DNA of 64,000 nt. Origin: Epiperipatus broadwayi. Taxonomy: Eukaryota; Onychophora; Udeonychophora; Euonychophora; Peripatidae. The notes beneath the pieces are model-generated. The model did no database searches, had not been told where the DNA came from, and worked only from the letters and a program-made list of their open reading frames with translations. Below are positions 1 through 11,851 of the stretch, one piece after another (positions within the stretch are counted from its first letter, which is position 1; each line of letters begins with the position of its first letter). The stretch spans positions 16,504,364 through 16,568,363 of the forward strand of contig JAQFVV010000012.1 of NCBI GenBank assembly GCA_028023455.1, written 5' to 3'. Made by a program: the position numbers and the translations under genes.

Positions 1-239
1 TGGACCAGAGGAATATGTGCCTTTTTTAGGCATCAAGTAGCTGCACTCAAGACATTAGAAGCATGTAATTTGTCAAACAGATTGTGAAGATAGTGTACCA
101 GAACCTGCCAATAAAAATAAGATTGATGCTAGAGAATTGAGTCAGATGGAAATATGTGCGGAAATGAAACAGATCTGAAAACAAAGAAGTAGACCAAGGG
201 AAAGACATAATATTCAGACAGCAACCAAATTAGAAACCC

Positions 240-848
240 ATGGGGAACCTAATTTGTTCATGGGAGGACTGCATACTGAGTTATGCATGCCAAACATGTC
301 CAAAAATACAGATAGCACCAGGAAAGACCAAAGTGGAAGTGCTTATTGATTCAGGGAATCGGGTCTCTGTAATAACAGAAAGATTGTATTATAAACTTAC
401 CAGAGAACAAACAAATATACCTGTTCTACCATTGAAAGCTGTACAAGTGGCAATGGCCAACAGAAAGACCAAGGTTGAACTCAAAAAAATATGGCTGGAT
501 GTTAAAATCCATGGAGTGAGTTGCCCCCATGTATTTCTAATCATGAAAAATTTGATTTGTGTTGTCTTATTGGGAACTGACTTTTTATACAAATATAAAT
601 GTAAGTTGAACTATAAAAGTAGACAAGCCATGTGTAATGGAGAGGTGGTTGGATTTATAATGGATAGCATGGATAGTTCAATTGGGTTTTCGCAAGTTGC
701 CGATGAAAACAATGATGACTTGATATCAGAAAAAAATGGACCAGGTGAAGATGGCTTGGGAGAAGGGAAGGAAATACTAAGAAAGATACTGAAGAAATAC
801 AATCAGGTATTTTCAGACAGTCCAGGCATTATCCCAGGGTTCGATTAA
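240..848 (+). pseudogene. Gypsy retropepsin plus the first residues of RT
   Basis: The 202-codon frame contains the aspartic protease signature LIDSGNRVSVIT (active-site D-S-G) near residue 37, followed about 75 residues later by LLGTDFLYKYKCKLNY, the usual second retropepsin motif. It would process Gag-Pol. The final residues (FSDSPGIIPGFD) match the N-terminal start of Gypsy RT, after which the frame stops abruptly. The ATG is arbitrary, because in these elements protease is part of a longer gag-pol reading frame. The protease domain is nearly intact; the downstream RT is not. Confidence 0.85.
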
Positions 849-852
849 AGGA

Positions 853-1119
853 ATGAAGGTAAACCTGAAGAAAAGTGTGCTAATTCAAGAGAAAGTTACA
901 TTCTTGGGCCACTATATAGGATCACAAAATGTCTGGCCACACCCAGATAAAATCTCAGCCATTAAAGGTTTTCCAGCACCTAGGTCCAAAAAGCAGACAC
1001 GATCCTTTTTGGGTATGTGTAACTTCTACAACTGTTTTCAGGAGCAGTTTACTCAACATATGGAATCACTAGTTAGATTATTGAGAAAAGATGTAGTGTG
1101 GGAGTGGGATGAGAAGTAA
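853..1119 (+). pseudogene. Gypsy RT C-terminal (thumb/connection) fragment
   Basis: The segment reads LKKSVLIQEKVTFLGHYI, then a run with the P-x-K-x-x-A-I pattern, then R-S-F-L-G-M-C-N-F-Y. These are the end of the Gypsy RT palm/thumb and the linker to RNase H. It begins only a few bases after the protease frame ends, so the fingers and palm that should lie between, including the YxDD catalytic motif, are missing. The 88-codon frame stops before RNase H. Confidence 0.85.
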
Positions 1120-1532
1120 AGCTAGGCATTTGAGAGGGTAAAGCAAGGGTTCATGAAGCACGTAATGCTGGCTTTTCCCAATTTTGAGAAACTCTTTGTG
1201 GTGCAGACTGACAGCAGTGAGTATGGGCTGTGAGCAACAGTATCATAGATTTAAGAAAATGGTCAGGTGAACATGCTGTATTTCTTAAGTAGGCTGCTTT
1301 GGCCATTATTTGGTCATTCCAAAAACTCTGCACATTGATATTGGGATCAAAAATAATTGTGATTACGGATCATAAGAGTTTAGAATTTATTAACCACAGT
1401 TACCTGACAAATAGTCAGTTGGTGTGGTGGAACCTATACCTCCAAGAGTATAATTATGTGGTAAAGCATTGTAAGGGGTCAGACAACATTGTGGTTGATG
1501 CTCTTAGCTGTAACTCGATGCATTTGCCATAA
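1120..1532 (+). pseudogene. Gypsy RNase H fragment
   Basis: The first part, with stops and frame changes, reads FEKLFVVQTDSSEYGL, matching the RNase H start (F-x-x-x-T-D-A-S), so the first catalytic Asp region is recognisable. The second part, open from 1299 to 1532, carries ITDHKSLEFI and WNLYLQEYNYVVKHCKGSDN followed by V-V-D-A-L-S, the standard RNase H end. The domain would degrade the RNA strand of the RNA:DNA hybrid. At least two in-frame stops lie in the 1120-1300 section. Confidence 0.85.
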
Positions 1533-1779
1533 TGTCATCTTAAAGCTGAAAATTTATATGTGGCAAAAATAAACGTAAGGGTTAATGAGGACATAGTGAA
1601 TGATCTTAAGATATTGGCCCAGTAACAGAGGGTTGATGCCCATCTAAGTTAAATAATCACACAGCTGAAAGGGAATAAAAGCAAAAATGATGAGTCCAGA
1701 TATAAGATCAACCGATACAAACTTGACCAAGCTGTTCTCCAATACAGAACCAAAAGGGGACCGAAAAGTTGGAGACTGG
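1533..1779 (+). other. Spacer between RNase H and integrase in the Gypsy remnant
   Basis: This stretch corresponds by position to the tether between RNase H and the integrase zinc finger. Short peptide-like runs are present but broken by stops, and no domain motif could be assigned. Confidence 0.5.
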
Positions 1780-2505
1780 TAATACTCCAGCATATCAGGA
1801 ATGTGGTTGTGACTCACATCTACCAAATATATGGACATTATGGGATGTGGAAAACTGAAAAGTGACTTAGGCAGTGGTTTTATTGGCAAGGAATGCGAGG
1901 GACTGTTGTGGGGGGATGATCAGCCAATGTGAAATTTGCCAGAAAACAGCCTGCTAATAGGAATTATGTAGGCCCAATGAGCTCCATAATCCCAAAGAAG
2001 CCATGTGAGATGATTGCCATAGATTATTATGAGCAATTGCCTACCTTTAATAGAAAAAAATATTTGTTGGTGATGTATGATTTATTCAGTAAATTTGTGG
2101 CTGCATATCCCATGACTCAAGCATATACCTGAAACACCAAAGTTCTCCTTGAAAAGGAATATTTTACTGCAATAGGAAAACCTCAAAGCATCCTCTCAAA
2201 TCATGGCACACAATTTATCTCTGGAGAATTGAAAGCATGGGGTTCAGAAGTCAGGGATCCAACACATACTAACATGAATTAGAAATCCCCAGTCAAACCC
2301 ATGTGAGTGGGAGATGTGTGAGTTGGGTAGGTTGTTTAGGATGTACATCCCAACTAATCATCGAGGATGGGTTAAAAAGGTTCCAGAAATACTGAAGTAC
2401 ATAAATTGGGTGGTTAATGAGTCCACAGAGTTCTCTCTTGTGTGGCTCTAGTTTGGCCAACACACTCCTAAATTAATCAAGGCCAAAATACCAGAACCAA
2501 AGGAA
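1780..2505 (+). pseudogene. Gypsy integrase zinc finger and DDE core, broken
   Basis: The HHCC zinc finger is visible in pieces: VVTHIYQIYGHYGMWKTEK (the two His), then C-E-I-C at about 1929-1940 in a shifted frame. The core follows: first Asp in MIAIDYYEQLP, then LLVMYDLFSKFVAAYPM. The second catalytic block reads LSNHGTQF where S-D-x-G-T-Q-F is expected, so the second Asp is Asn. Pieces of the third block (N-P-C-E-W-E-M then LGRLFRMYIPTNHRGW) are recognisable in another frame. Several stops separate the blocks; the enzyme cannot be made. Confidence 0.85.
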
Positions 2506-2823
2506 ATGTCAATAAATGTGGAAGAGAACCAAGAGCAGATATATCATACACTTTTAAAAAGCAGTCAGGAAAGAAACAAACACATACTGGAGAGGCCTCA
2601 TCATTTTAAAGTTGGCAATATAGTTATGGTAAAAACCCCACATGTGAGTGAACAGGGGAAATTTATCTGTAGGAAATTTTACAGTTTATATGAGGGATCT
2701 TTCCCTATCATTAAGTGTCAAGGGGGTAATGCATTCTGGGTGAATACTGGGCAGGAGGTAAGGGGATCGTACAATGCTTGTTCCCTCAAGCCCATGCCAT
2801 TGGGAATGGTACATTATATTTAG
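2506..2823 (+). pseudogene. Gypsy integrase C-terminal domain
   Basis: This 105-codon open frame follows directly from the integrase core remnant. It contains H-F-K-V-G-N-I-V-M-V-K-T-P-H, then K-F-Y-S-L-Y-E-G and N-A-F-W-V-N, ending in Y-N-A-C-S-L-K-P, the SH3-like C-terminal fold of Osvaldo/Gypsy integrases that binds DNA near the element ends. The same signature recurs at 33735-33965 in the other LTR element, so the two elements are related. The Met is an internal codon, not a real start. Confidence 0.85.
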
Positions 2824-2861
2824 GAGCCATTCAAATACATAGACCATATTTAAAGGCTTCC

Positions 2862-2911
2862 GAGAAAGGGGTATTGCAACAAGGATAATCAAACCCTGTT
2901 GCAATAGATAG
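2862..2911 (+). other. Possible polypurine tract followed by a short hairpin
   Basis: A purine-rich stretch (gagaaagggg) lies just after the integrase end, the expected place for the plus-strand priming tract. Immediately after it, TATTGCAACAAGG and CCCTGTTGCAATA form an imperfect inverted repeat with a 9-base loop. The role is inferred only. Confidence 0.35.
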
Positions 2912-4989
2912 ACAAATATATATTCATATACTTAACATATTATTATAAAAATATTATTACTTTACTAACAAAACTAAAATTTACAAGTTGATGTATAATC
3001 AATGGTCATTTATGTGGTCGTATTGTATTATAGATTTAGTTATTTTAATGAAAAAAGCTCATAAAAGAGAGGTATGGGGGGTATATATGTGCTCCATTTT
3101 TTTTCTTTTGCCAAACCCAGCAATACACATTGCTATGTATATATATGAATCAATGGAATATGAAAATTCATAAAATAACAATAAAAACATTTTGTTTGAT
3201 AAACTTTTTAAAATATATATATATTAAAAGTCAAAAAAACTATACATGCCAAGATGGAAGACATTGATGAAAGTAACTGTTGCAAAACCTTGAAATGTTG
3301 AGTTCTAATTGAATACTAATTAAAAAAAAAGATGTAAAAAGCTTTTACGGTGGCACATGGAGTGTTAGTGGAAATAGAAAAAAAAAGATAATGAACGAAA
3401 AGATAGAATTAAGAGAAGGGGTGGAGTCGGCAATTCCTGGTTTGAAAAAAAAGATAAATTTAAAAAAAAGGATTATAAGTTTTAGAGTCATGAAAAAAGC
3501 AGGCTTTAGATTTATATAGAGAGAATAATTCAGAGATCAGTGATATACATTGGTAAAATATGATTATGTTGAGGTAGAAACTTCAATGTGCAGGATGTCC
3601 AAATCCTTTCCCTGAATGTATAGTAGCTGACAGTATCTGAGAAGAGAGGTCAAACCAGAAAGATCACCTAAATAAATAATAATGTTGGACCGTCATGATA
3701 TGTTCAAAATAATAAATAAATGAATAAAATTCAGCCAAGTGGAATCCGAACCTCAAAAATTAAGTTCCTCATTTAAGGACCGGAGATTCTCTTTCACCAG
3801 GTGAATTCAATCAATTTGCCAAGGAAGCACAGGTACCTTTTTTTGTTTGCATATATGTGTGACTTCTTAGTAAGCTTACTCAATTAAAATTTATGTAATT
3901 CAGAAAAAAATAACTGTTGTTTGTCTTAATTGTGAATTTTTTTTACTTGCACAGAGAGTTTAAATTAATTTGTACTGTCATTATTATCGTATTAATTCTT
4001 CCATGATTAAACCCTTGTTGTAATACATGTTATAGCATATTTGTGTGGGGGGATTTTGGTAAAGAAAAGAAAAGAGTAAACTGGCAAAGAAGAGAAAGAA
4101 AATCGGGAATCAAGGAAGTACTGAGTTATAGAAAATAAAAAAAGAGGGAAATCAATCTATTGTATATCTATAATAAATGACTTTTAAAATGGACTTACTG
4201 AATATCATGTATCTGTGCTAACAAAAAGAAAAACTGATATGAATATTTAATTAATAAATAATAAAAAAATAGAATTGATATTGACTTATGTAAATATACT
4301 TACAAATAAATATGTATTAAATGATGAATGTTTTTTTTTTTGTTTTGAGTTTTTTATTATTATTAAGATTAAAATAGTTTAGTTTTATTCCCGGTAATTT
4401 TACTACTCACTTTGAGAAAGTTAGCTGCAGGCTGGGTCATTTTATTATCCTATTATACTTCCATATTATCCAGTATAATTCTTACCTATGGGTGAGACTG
4501 GTGCTTGGAGTCTTTACTTAGACATCCATAAATATACTGTTGTATGATATCGAAGAAAATTATATTTATATAGGATATCCTAAAATCAAAGTGATAATAT
4601 AAAGATTGGATTTTATAAACAGATAATACAATTCACATTTGATTGTGTGTTTTGAGTTTTATTTGTTCATATGTGTATATAGATATATATGCTCATACTC
4701 ATGTAAAGATGAGTACTTCAAGCAAGATAGGTAAAGGGGTGGACCTGTTACAATATATATATCAGGTAATTAATGTCCTATAACTTTAATTAATGCCTTT
4801 ATGTATGATTTGAATAAAAGTGTACTTGAGCATGACTTTTGTGCTACAGAACAGTGATAAAGGGGCATGATGTTTTTCCTGTAAGGTTTATACATATTTC
4901 TGTATTTAATATTAAAATAGAAGTATAATGTGTACACTTAATCTAGAGGTATTAAATAAAAGATTTGTTATTTAATGTCATACAGAATT
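2912..4989. other. AT-rich DNA without recognised features
   Basis: No coding signal or repeat family was recognised. Short open frames here, such as one at 2988-3173, have low-complexity composition and match nothing I know. Part of it may be 3' LTR or 3' sequence of the Gypsy remnant, but no partner copy is in the window. Confidence 0.4.
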
Positions 4990-5002
4990 ACTTACTATTG
5001 GA

Positions 5003-5678
5003 CTATTTTTTTGCATTTAACTGCATCTCTAACAGTTTTGAATAGGGAGAATTTTTACCCAATTGATGTTTCCAAATTGTATTTTTGATATTATGGGCAG
5101 TAATATAAGGCTCCAATTTATGTTTAATTAATGTCTCAGACATTTTTATGCTTAATGTGCTCAATGATATAGGACAATGATTCTGGAATGATGAAATTTT
5201 TACTTGTTTATTCATAGAGAGGTCTAGAAAATTGGATAAAGAGTTTTAAAAGTGTTTTTGAAAAAAATTGGCTAAGTTAGACATATTGGTATAGAATACC
5301 ATGTATTCCAACATGACAAGAATTTGGCAAAGAATCGAACTTTTGTTCTAACATGACAAGAATTTGGCAAAGAATCAATCTTTTGAACAAAGTCAAATGC
5401 CTTGAATCAATAATGTTATCTTCTGGATTAGCAAGAAACTGAGAAGATGGATTCAATCTTTCACATAATATGAAGTTTAAATGAAAAAAGACCATCTCCA
5501 TATATATTTTCTGCTTGAATATTGAGCATTTGGCACCTGAATTGGAAGAGGTTGCCCCAAGGCTCACCCAATATAATGTGTAAGCTCCATATGAGGTCGA
5601 TTGAAAAAAATATATCTTAGCCAAGTGTTGCTTAAGAGTATCAGTAATAGATTTGTATATAACTTTTAAAGTAAACAA
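5003..5678 (-). pseudogene. LINE RT N-terminal blocks
   Basis: The 5215-5003 frame reads CPISLSTLSIKMSETLIKHK, then LEPYITAHNI and Q-L-G-K-N-S. This corresponds to the RT block usually seen as Y-R-P-I-S-L-L-x-T-L-S-K, then L-E-P-Y-I, then Q-F-G-F-R. The upstream 5678-5277 frame ends with G-I-H-G-I-L-Y-Q-Y-V, resembling the G-x-D-G-I block that opens LINE RT domains. The palm with the catalytic D-D is not present further along. Tandem micro-duplications at 5.3 kb lie within this segment. Confidence 0.5.
5310..5389. repeat. 40 bp tandem duplication
   Basis: The string AACATGACAAGAATTTGGCA begins at 5310 and again at 5350, with the repeat continuing to AAAGAATC in both copies. The spacing is exactly 40 bp. 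It interrupts the decayed LINE. Confidence 0.85.
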
Positions 5679-5746
5679 CCTTCTGGAGTTGATGTTAACA
5701 TTATATTCTTAAGTAAATTGTCCATGATATTCACTAGACTTGAGGA

Positions 5747-5816
5747 TAAGGTGAATGATTAGTTAATATGATCAATTGTATAAGGTGAATGATTAGTTAA
5801 TATGATCAATTGTATA
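5747..5816. repeat. 34 bp tandem duplication
   Basis: The segment beginning TAAGGTGAATGATTAGTTAA and running to CAATTG is present at 5747 and again at 5781, two near-perfect copies with a 34 bp period. Confidence 0.85.
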
Positions 5817-5945
5817 AGCTATAATATTTACAAATGTAATACAGTTTTGAATTGGATCCATTTCTATTGCTCCTAGTTTAAGTACATAAATTTCAGAAAA
5901 TAGAAGGTTTGGTGTTCACATTAAAAGAAGTATCTGAATAGTTAG

Positions 5946-6170
5946 TTATACTGTATTAATCAATTTGGTACTAATATGATTATGATCAAAAGTTAGCAGA
6001 ATTGCTGCATGGCCTGAGAGGTAATCAGATGATGTAAAGGTTGAGGCATAGAATACATGCTCAATTACACATGAGTGTCTACCATTAAAAAAAGTGATGG
6101 CATCTTGTGATAAAAATCTCTCTTCAGTCATTAATGGAACTATGGAGGCATTTCCTAAAAAATTGTTCAT
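5946..6170 (-). pseudogene. LINE endonuclease C-terminal fragment
   Basis: The minus-strand frame reads SCVIEHVFYASTFTSSDYLS then G-H-A-A-I-L-L-T-F. The pattern fits the end of a LINE AP-like endonuclease (I-D-x-V-F-x-S ... S-D-H-x-x-I-L-x-x-F), with the catalytic SDH His no longer adjacent to Asp. It would nick target DNA for target-primed reverse transcription. The fragment is short, so the call depends on its position upstream of the RT fragments. Confidence 0.45.
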
Positions 6171-7179
6171 TAGATATGTTGAATACTCTCATCATCAACA
6201 CTGGGTACTTTAAGGGTGCCCTTGTGTTTTTAAGAGTAAAATTTGTCTATTAATAATAGTAGGACCAGGTGGAATGTTCACAAATACAATATTTATGACT
6301 ATTACTTTGTGATGCAAGGTTATAAATAAAATACATGCATAAATGTACAGAATTTAGAATTAGTTAAATGGCCTTTTTATCAATAAGTTCTTGCAGAAAG
6401 TACATTGGAAGAATTAGAAAAACTGCAAACTTCTATTGCTGTGATAATTGGATCAATCTATTAGTAAACCTAGAAAATATGATAGAACAATATTATACCA
6501 TTTGGCCAATTCAAAATGTTTTTCAACAAAGCTTAATCCTTTCACATTAAATTAACCTATTTTATATTTTATTTTATTATAACTTTAGGTTAAAACTTGA
6601 ACTAAACATAAAATTATGATATAATAAAATTAAAATACAAATGACTAATAGCTCAGATTTTTTTGTACATTAGTAAATTTTGTCAAGGTAGTAAAGATAA
6701 TATATCAATAGATTCAATTGGTGTTATATGCTATAATTCCTATTCCTAATTATCAGCAGGACTATGGAATATCATTGTCTGCAGAAAATGCAGATTCTAT
6801 AGATTCATTTAAAGGTAGAAGTTTTTAATCATGTCCATTGATTCATATTGGTTGTCATTATCACTGTCTGCAAATTCAATTTTCTTTGCCTTCTGTCCAC
6901 ACTTTTATGAAAGGGTCTGCAGGTTTTATGCTCACATGTAATTGTATAGTTGTTCACAACAGTTATCAGATCATACTGAGCATGTCTGGAATACTTTTGT
7001 TCTAGACAGTCTGATGGGCAAAATGTTTCACTACCCCCATCTTTTTTATCATATAAATTCAAAACATGATTCATATGTATGCACATAAAGCAAGGTATCT
7101 ATGTTGGTATAGTATAGTTTATTGATCAGGTCAAGACAATTTAAGTCCATTAAAGCTACCTGATTGTGATATTTATTTA

Positions 7180-7310
7180 TTTTTGGACATTGGTATGTGC
7201 AAATGGCTTTCATATTACAACTCACACAAAATATTATTAGGGTAAGCCCTTATTATATGGCCACATTCTTTACAATGGAAACTTTGAGGTGATACTTCTT
7301 TGTTTTTAAA
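7180..7310 (-). pseudogene. ORF1-type zinc-knuckle remnant
   Basis: On the minus strand the sequence reads FHCKECGHIIRAYPNNILC. The spacing resembles a CCHC zinc knuckle followed by the start of a second knuckle, with the last Cys of the first changed to Tyr. LINE ORF1 proteins of the Jockey/I/R1 type carry two to three such knuckles that bind RNA. Stops surround the segment. Its location upstream of the endonuclease remnant supports an ORF1 origin. Confidence 0.4.
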
Positions 7311-9349
7311 AATAAATTTGCTTCCTGGTCAATTATCTGAGATAGAATGTTGTTTGGATTAATATTTTTATGCAATCTAAGTTTATATCAATTGCTATTT
7401 TTTTAAACTGATACTGGTGTATTTATGAGACATATTGGTGGAAATTCCAGTACCACACCAAGTTCAAACAATCTAGTGAAATTTTCATTTATAAAATTTA
7501 ATAATTCTTAAGAATGCCTTTGATTAGACTATTTCTGATGAGGTTTATTTTAATGAGGAAACTTATTTAATGTTATTTCCCCCTTATTAACACTAGTTAT
7601 AGATATCTTAGATTTGGATGGTCTGCAATCCATTTTATATTTTTCCATAAATCACTTATGCCCAGAAAATTGAATAATAGATCTTTTAGTAATTTCTAAA
7701 ATGAACAAAACTAGTTTTTAATACCACATAATATAGAGTCATTAATAAAAAAGTACTTAAAAGAATTAAACAGACCTCCAGGTATAATTAAATTAAAAAC
7801 ATCTGATATTTTAATTAAATTGTCTTCAGACCAGCCTTCTTGTGTATTATTGTTGATGTTATTATTATTATTTTATCATCATCTCTTAAAAGATTTTTTT
7901 AAACTATGCATTTACTTTGTAAATTTGTTCACATGTGGATTGGAATGTATATAGACAGGTTATATTTTACAACTGAAAAAACAATACTGCATTTTTACAT
8001 ATGGTTCACAAGATCTCTATATATACATTCACTCAAGTCCATTATTAATGCTATTATTCTGCTGTCTAAGATGAATTCTATTGCAATATTGTTCTTTATT
8101 AATAAATTCATGAAGGGTAGTATATTATAATAAGGACTAGAATATTGTCACATTAGTGACCATGTGTCAATATAAAAATTATGTTCTGCAACATCTTTAT
8201 TTTTCTTTATATTTTCCAACTTATTTGTAAATGTATTTGGGTGCCTTTTTGGGTTATTATTACTATTATAAGTAACCATGCACCTTGTATGCTATACAGC
8301 ATAAAGTATGGATGTGCTGTCTCCAATAATAGATAGTCTACCCTTGTCAAACATTCTTAAGAGATAATTGGTATCAATTTTGTTATTTTTGGATTAATAT
8401 GTATATCATTGCAAGAATGTAATCGTAGATTAGATATTGTGTTTCTACTTTTTATGGTAAAGCAATCACAGATCAGCATCGTTTTTACCTAGCATTTTAT
8501 ATTTGAAAAAGTGCAGAGTGTATATAGATTCTTAATTTCGATTTTAAGAGAAAATCAAAATATTTAAGTTCAAGTGACCAAAATTTAAATTTATGAAATA
8601 TTTTGTTATTGATTTTGAGATATTGAAAATTGGGATATAGTAGTATAAGTACATTTTAATAGTTATATTTTTGATTTTTGGAGGGTCTAAATTAGGTTTC
8701 TGAATCGACAAAAGTTAATCTATCAGTGACTAGCATTATCCTGTAGACAAGGAGATCTGTCAGTAGAGGTGATTTTAAAAACTATTTCTAGATTTGAGAA
8801 GACCTTGGCACATGCAGAAATTACATTGAAAGTCTTTTGAATTCTAAATATTCGTATGGCATGACATTCTATACATTTTTCCTTGCAATAAACCTTGAAC
8901 ATATTATTGAGACTGCAGCTATTATTTTTCCCCATAATAACTTCTTACATTGTATATAGCAATAGTTAGTGAATTCTTTTGAAGACAGTATAGATGTAAA
9001 ATAGTTAACTTTTGAAAGTATTAAGATAATGAATAATGAAAGTTTTGCATCTTGTAAGTGATAACCATTTGATAGTGAGTAAGCTATGTTTTCTATCATG
9101 TTTTTAAATTTGTTATGAGTTACAGTTCTCATTTTACATTGACTCAGATGAAATTGAAAACAAAAAACAGGGTGGGTGCTTCCTTAAATGATCATTCAGG
9201 CAACATCTAGTGAATATTTGTCAAGCAAACGATTAGTCAATATTGAAGATAAATTTATATTTATTAGTATAATCAGGAAGGAAATTTACTGACTGTGGAA
9301 TTTGATTTTTTTTTAAATAGAAAAACTGAAATATCCATATATGTAATAC

Positions 9350-9580
9350 TTTACTCTCAATATATTGTAATGGTCAGATTTGTCTATCTTGCTAACACAC
9401 TGCAGAATTCAAACCCCAGACATGAAACTCAACCTCTAGGAGGGGTTGCCTTCTAGAAATACTAAGTTTAAATCTAAAGTCTATACACCACAGCACCATC
9501 TACATGATAATGTGTCTGACGTTACTAATAGCATAGTTTCTTGCTGGTGCCAGTAGTCAGGGAGAAGCAAGAGACTCTAT
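9350..9580 (-). repeat. SINE-like dispersed repeat, copy 1
   Basis: This is the reverse complement of 26815-27010. The shared body includes GGGTTTGAATTCTGCAGTG, which contains a B-box-like core (GGTTTGAATTC against GGTTCRANNCC), and an upstream tRNA-like segment with a TTTGGATTTGAAC-type motif. The element ends in ATTACAATATATT, a TA-rich tail. Two divergent copies in opposite orientation indicate an interspersed retroposon. A SINE identity is inferred from the pol III-like box and the tail. Confidence 0.65.
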
Positions 9581-11670
9581 ATTGCAATACATCATTAGGT
9601 TCACTAACCAAAGACTATGGATGGTAAAAAATATACATATAAAAGGTGAAATACACTGGAGTAATGGTGTGGATCACAGAAACAAATGAATACATTCAAA
9701 CTGACTAAAATTTAAATATGGTTTATTAACCAAACATTATAAAATAGCATTGTCTGAACAAGCCAGACCATGCTGTCAACTTATTAAAAGATAAATATAT
9801 ATATTTGGACTACATTTAATAAAGTGCCATTCACATTAATGGCTTGTTAATTTACACATACTCTCTCTATACCTTGGGTCAATGCAAAATAAGATAATAA
9901 TAATGTACTTAAGCATAAGTACAATTGCATAAAAAAAAAGGTGATTCCAAGATGTATGAGGCCTATGGCGAATATAATAAGTTTTGCTTAAATTAATTTA
10001 CACATTTAAGAATTGAGAAAATAATTATATTGAATTCAAGAATAGTGTGGATGAAAGCTTGTTGAGCTAGAGGCATGGAAGTGGTTAAGATGTGGGCAAT
10101 TGACTAAAACATTTCATTTTAATATTAAAAAAGAATGATGGTACTAGTGGAGGATCAATATATAGGATAGAGTGCGATATGTTAAAACCACAGCTTTGTG
10201 AAATAAAATAAAATAATAAACAATAAAATTAAAGCAGACAGGATGGCATCTTGCTATGGAACCTGTAAAAGTTTTGTCACAAACAGTCTGAACATGGCAT
10301 TGTACCATGAACTCCATGGCTGGGTGACTGAAACATAATATTCTCAGGTATGGCTTCTAGCTCATACTCTATCTAGAAATCATGAGGAGAAAAGAGAAAG
10401 ATCTGAACCATAAATCCCTATAGAAACAAAGTCCCCATATGCCTACACCAGTAACACTCAATATAAAATAAGTAAATATACAGAAGGGGAGTAACTAAAT
10501 AAGTAAAGGCATTTAACCAATTCCTATATAATCTAAAGATGATCCGCACATTCTCGACCTCAATTTTTACAGTTTATAAATGGTGTTATAAATACAATAA
10601 AATGTTATTTTAAAATAAGAAAAATGGAGGGGAATGCATGACTAAAAGGGAATTCATAAGATTATATGTAGTCATGCATTTCTCTATATTATAAAGTCCA
10701 CTTATTAATTTTGCGCATATCCTCATGCTATATATAAAAAAATGCGAAATATACCTTTCTGGAAAACAATTATTTGGGAGATTAATAAAATAAAGTAGCC
10801 CTCAAACAAGTGATTTTAGAAGACATTTAATAAGGGGTCACATAAAATTAATCCGCAATAATATGGCAGCACCCTAATAAAAAAGGAAATAATTCACTTG
10901 TTCGATGACTATTTAAGCACACTACCATAATTCAAGAAATAAATTAGCAAATATATAAAATAGAAAATAACCCAAGGATAGAAAGAAAAGCACACAAGTT
11001 AGGTTATAAAATATTTTACAGACAGAGACAGTTTTATAATAAAAAAATACATTTAAATTTAGCTAGCTTTAAAAGGGAAAATAGACAACACAAGAGCTCT
11101 TGGGTTTAAGAAGGTTACTTCATATCAATTTGGGCAGTACATGCACATTTTGTTCTTCTCCGGTGTTAATTTGAAGCTTTAATGGAAGTTAAGCAGCATT
11201 TTCTTGGGGTGACAGCTTCTTCGGTCCATGAACAATTTTGACACATTTTCAGCAGCAGTGGCAGTTTACATTAAGTTTGGAGCATCTGATGCTGCAGGTT
11301 GGCCATCTGAAAAGGAAGAGCTTCCCCACTGGCTTCTACTCAGGCATTCTCCGTTCAATAGGTAAAGGTTGGTATATTACAAATTTATCAATAATATTGC
11401 TTCACTAAATTCAGCTGTGTTAAATTCAATATTTTTAAATAATATCTCAGCAGACAGGTTGAATGCAAATTATTAAGTACATAACATATTTAGTGCAAAG
11501 GAACTCACAATAGATTATAATAACTAGAAAAGCATATGACATATATTAGAGAAGCATAGCTTTTCATAAGCGTAAGCATAGAATATAATAGCATAAGCCT
11601 AGAATAATATCATAGCATAGAAAATATTAGCATAGAATAGCATACCAATTAATAAAATCGACCCTATATA
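9581..11670. other. AT-rich DNA without recognised genes
   Basis: No open frame with protein-like composition was seen. A somewhat GC-richer stretch at about 10.23-10.45 kb and another at about 11.13-11.35 kb could be fragments of dispersed repeats, but neither has a partner in the window that I could align. Confidence 0.4.
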
Positions 11671-11671
11671 T

Positions 11672-11700
11672 TGTGACGGCCATGTAAAGTCGTCGTCACA
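11672..11700. repeat. Short hairpin TGTGACG...CGTCACA
   Basis: TGTGACG (11672-11678) and CGTCACA (11694-11700) are perfect 7 bp inverted repeats around a 15 bp loop, in unusually CpG-bearing sequence for this region. The TG...CA ends resemble LTR termini brought together, but nothing else supports that. Confidence 0.5.
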
Positions 11701-11851
11701 CGTATATATTTATTAATAAAATTAGATAAATTAGCTACTAGAAAGTAATAAAGGTAAATGGATTAGCTGCTAAATTTTTAAAAAAAGAAGGAAAAGAAAA
11801 AAGTTGAAATTCAAATGACGAAATTACTGTGGATTTTTGTAATAGTAAGAG

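Larger units (their letters stand above)
1..2911 (+). mobile_element. Decayed Ty3/Gypsy (Osvaldo-like) LTR retrotransposon remnant
   Basis: A chain of pol-derived fragments runs in Gypsy order on one strand: protease, RT remnant, RNase H, integrase zinc finger, integrase core, integrase C-terminal domain. The integrase tail (GRLFR block, then YEG...NAFW...YNA..LKP) resembles Osvaldo-type Gypsy elements of invertebrates; that clade call is from recall of the family. Reading frames break many times and the left end lies outside the window. No 5' LTR is visible. A purine-rich stretch at 2862-2872 may be the polypurine tract, but I could not find a matching LTR pair. The element is dead. Confidence 0.85.
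4990..9132 (-). mobile_element. Heavily degraded LINE
   Basis: Read on the minus strand from about 9.1 kb down to 5.0 kb, scattered fragments follow the order of a two-ORF non-LTR retrotransposon: an ORF1-like zinc-knuckle region near 7.3-7.2 kb, the end of an AP-like endonuclease at 6170-5946, an RT N-terminal region at 5678-5277, and RT blocks at 5215-5003. Frames are broken throughout. The RT catalytic half is absent, so the copy is truncated or rearranged at about 5.0 kb. The LINE assignment is inference from several weak matches pointing the same way; the 5' boundary is uncertain. Confidence 0.5.
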
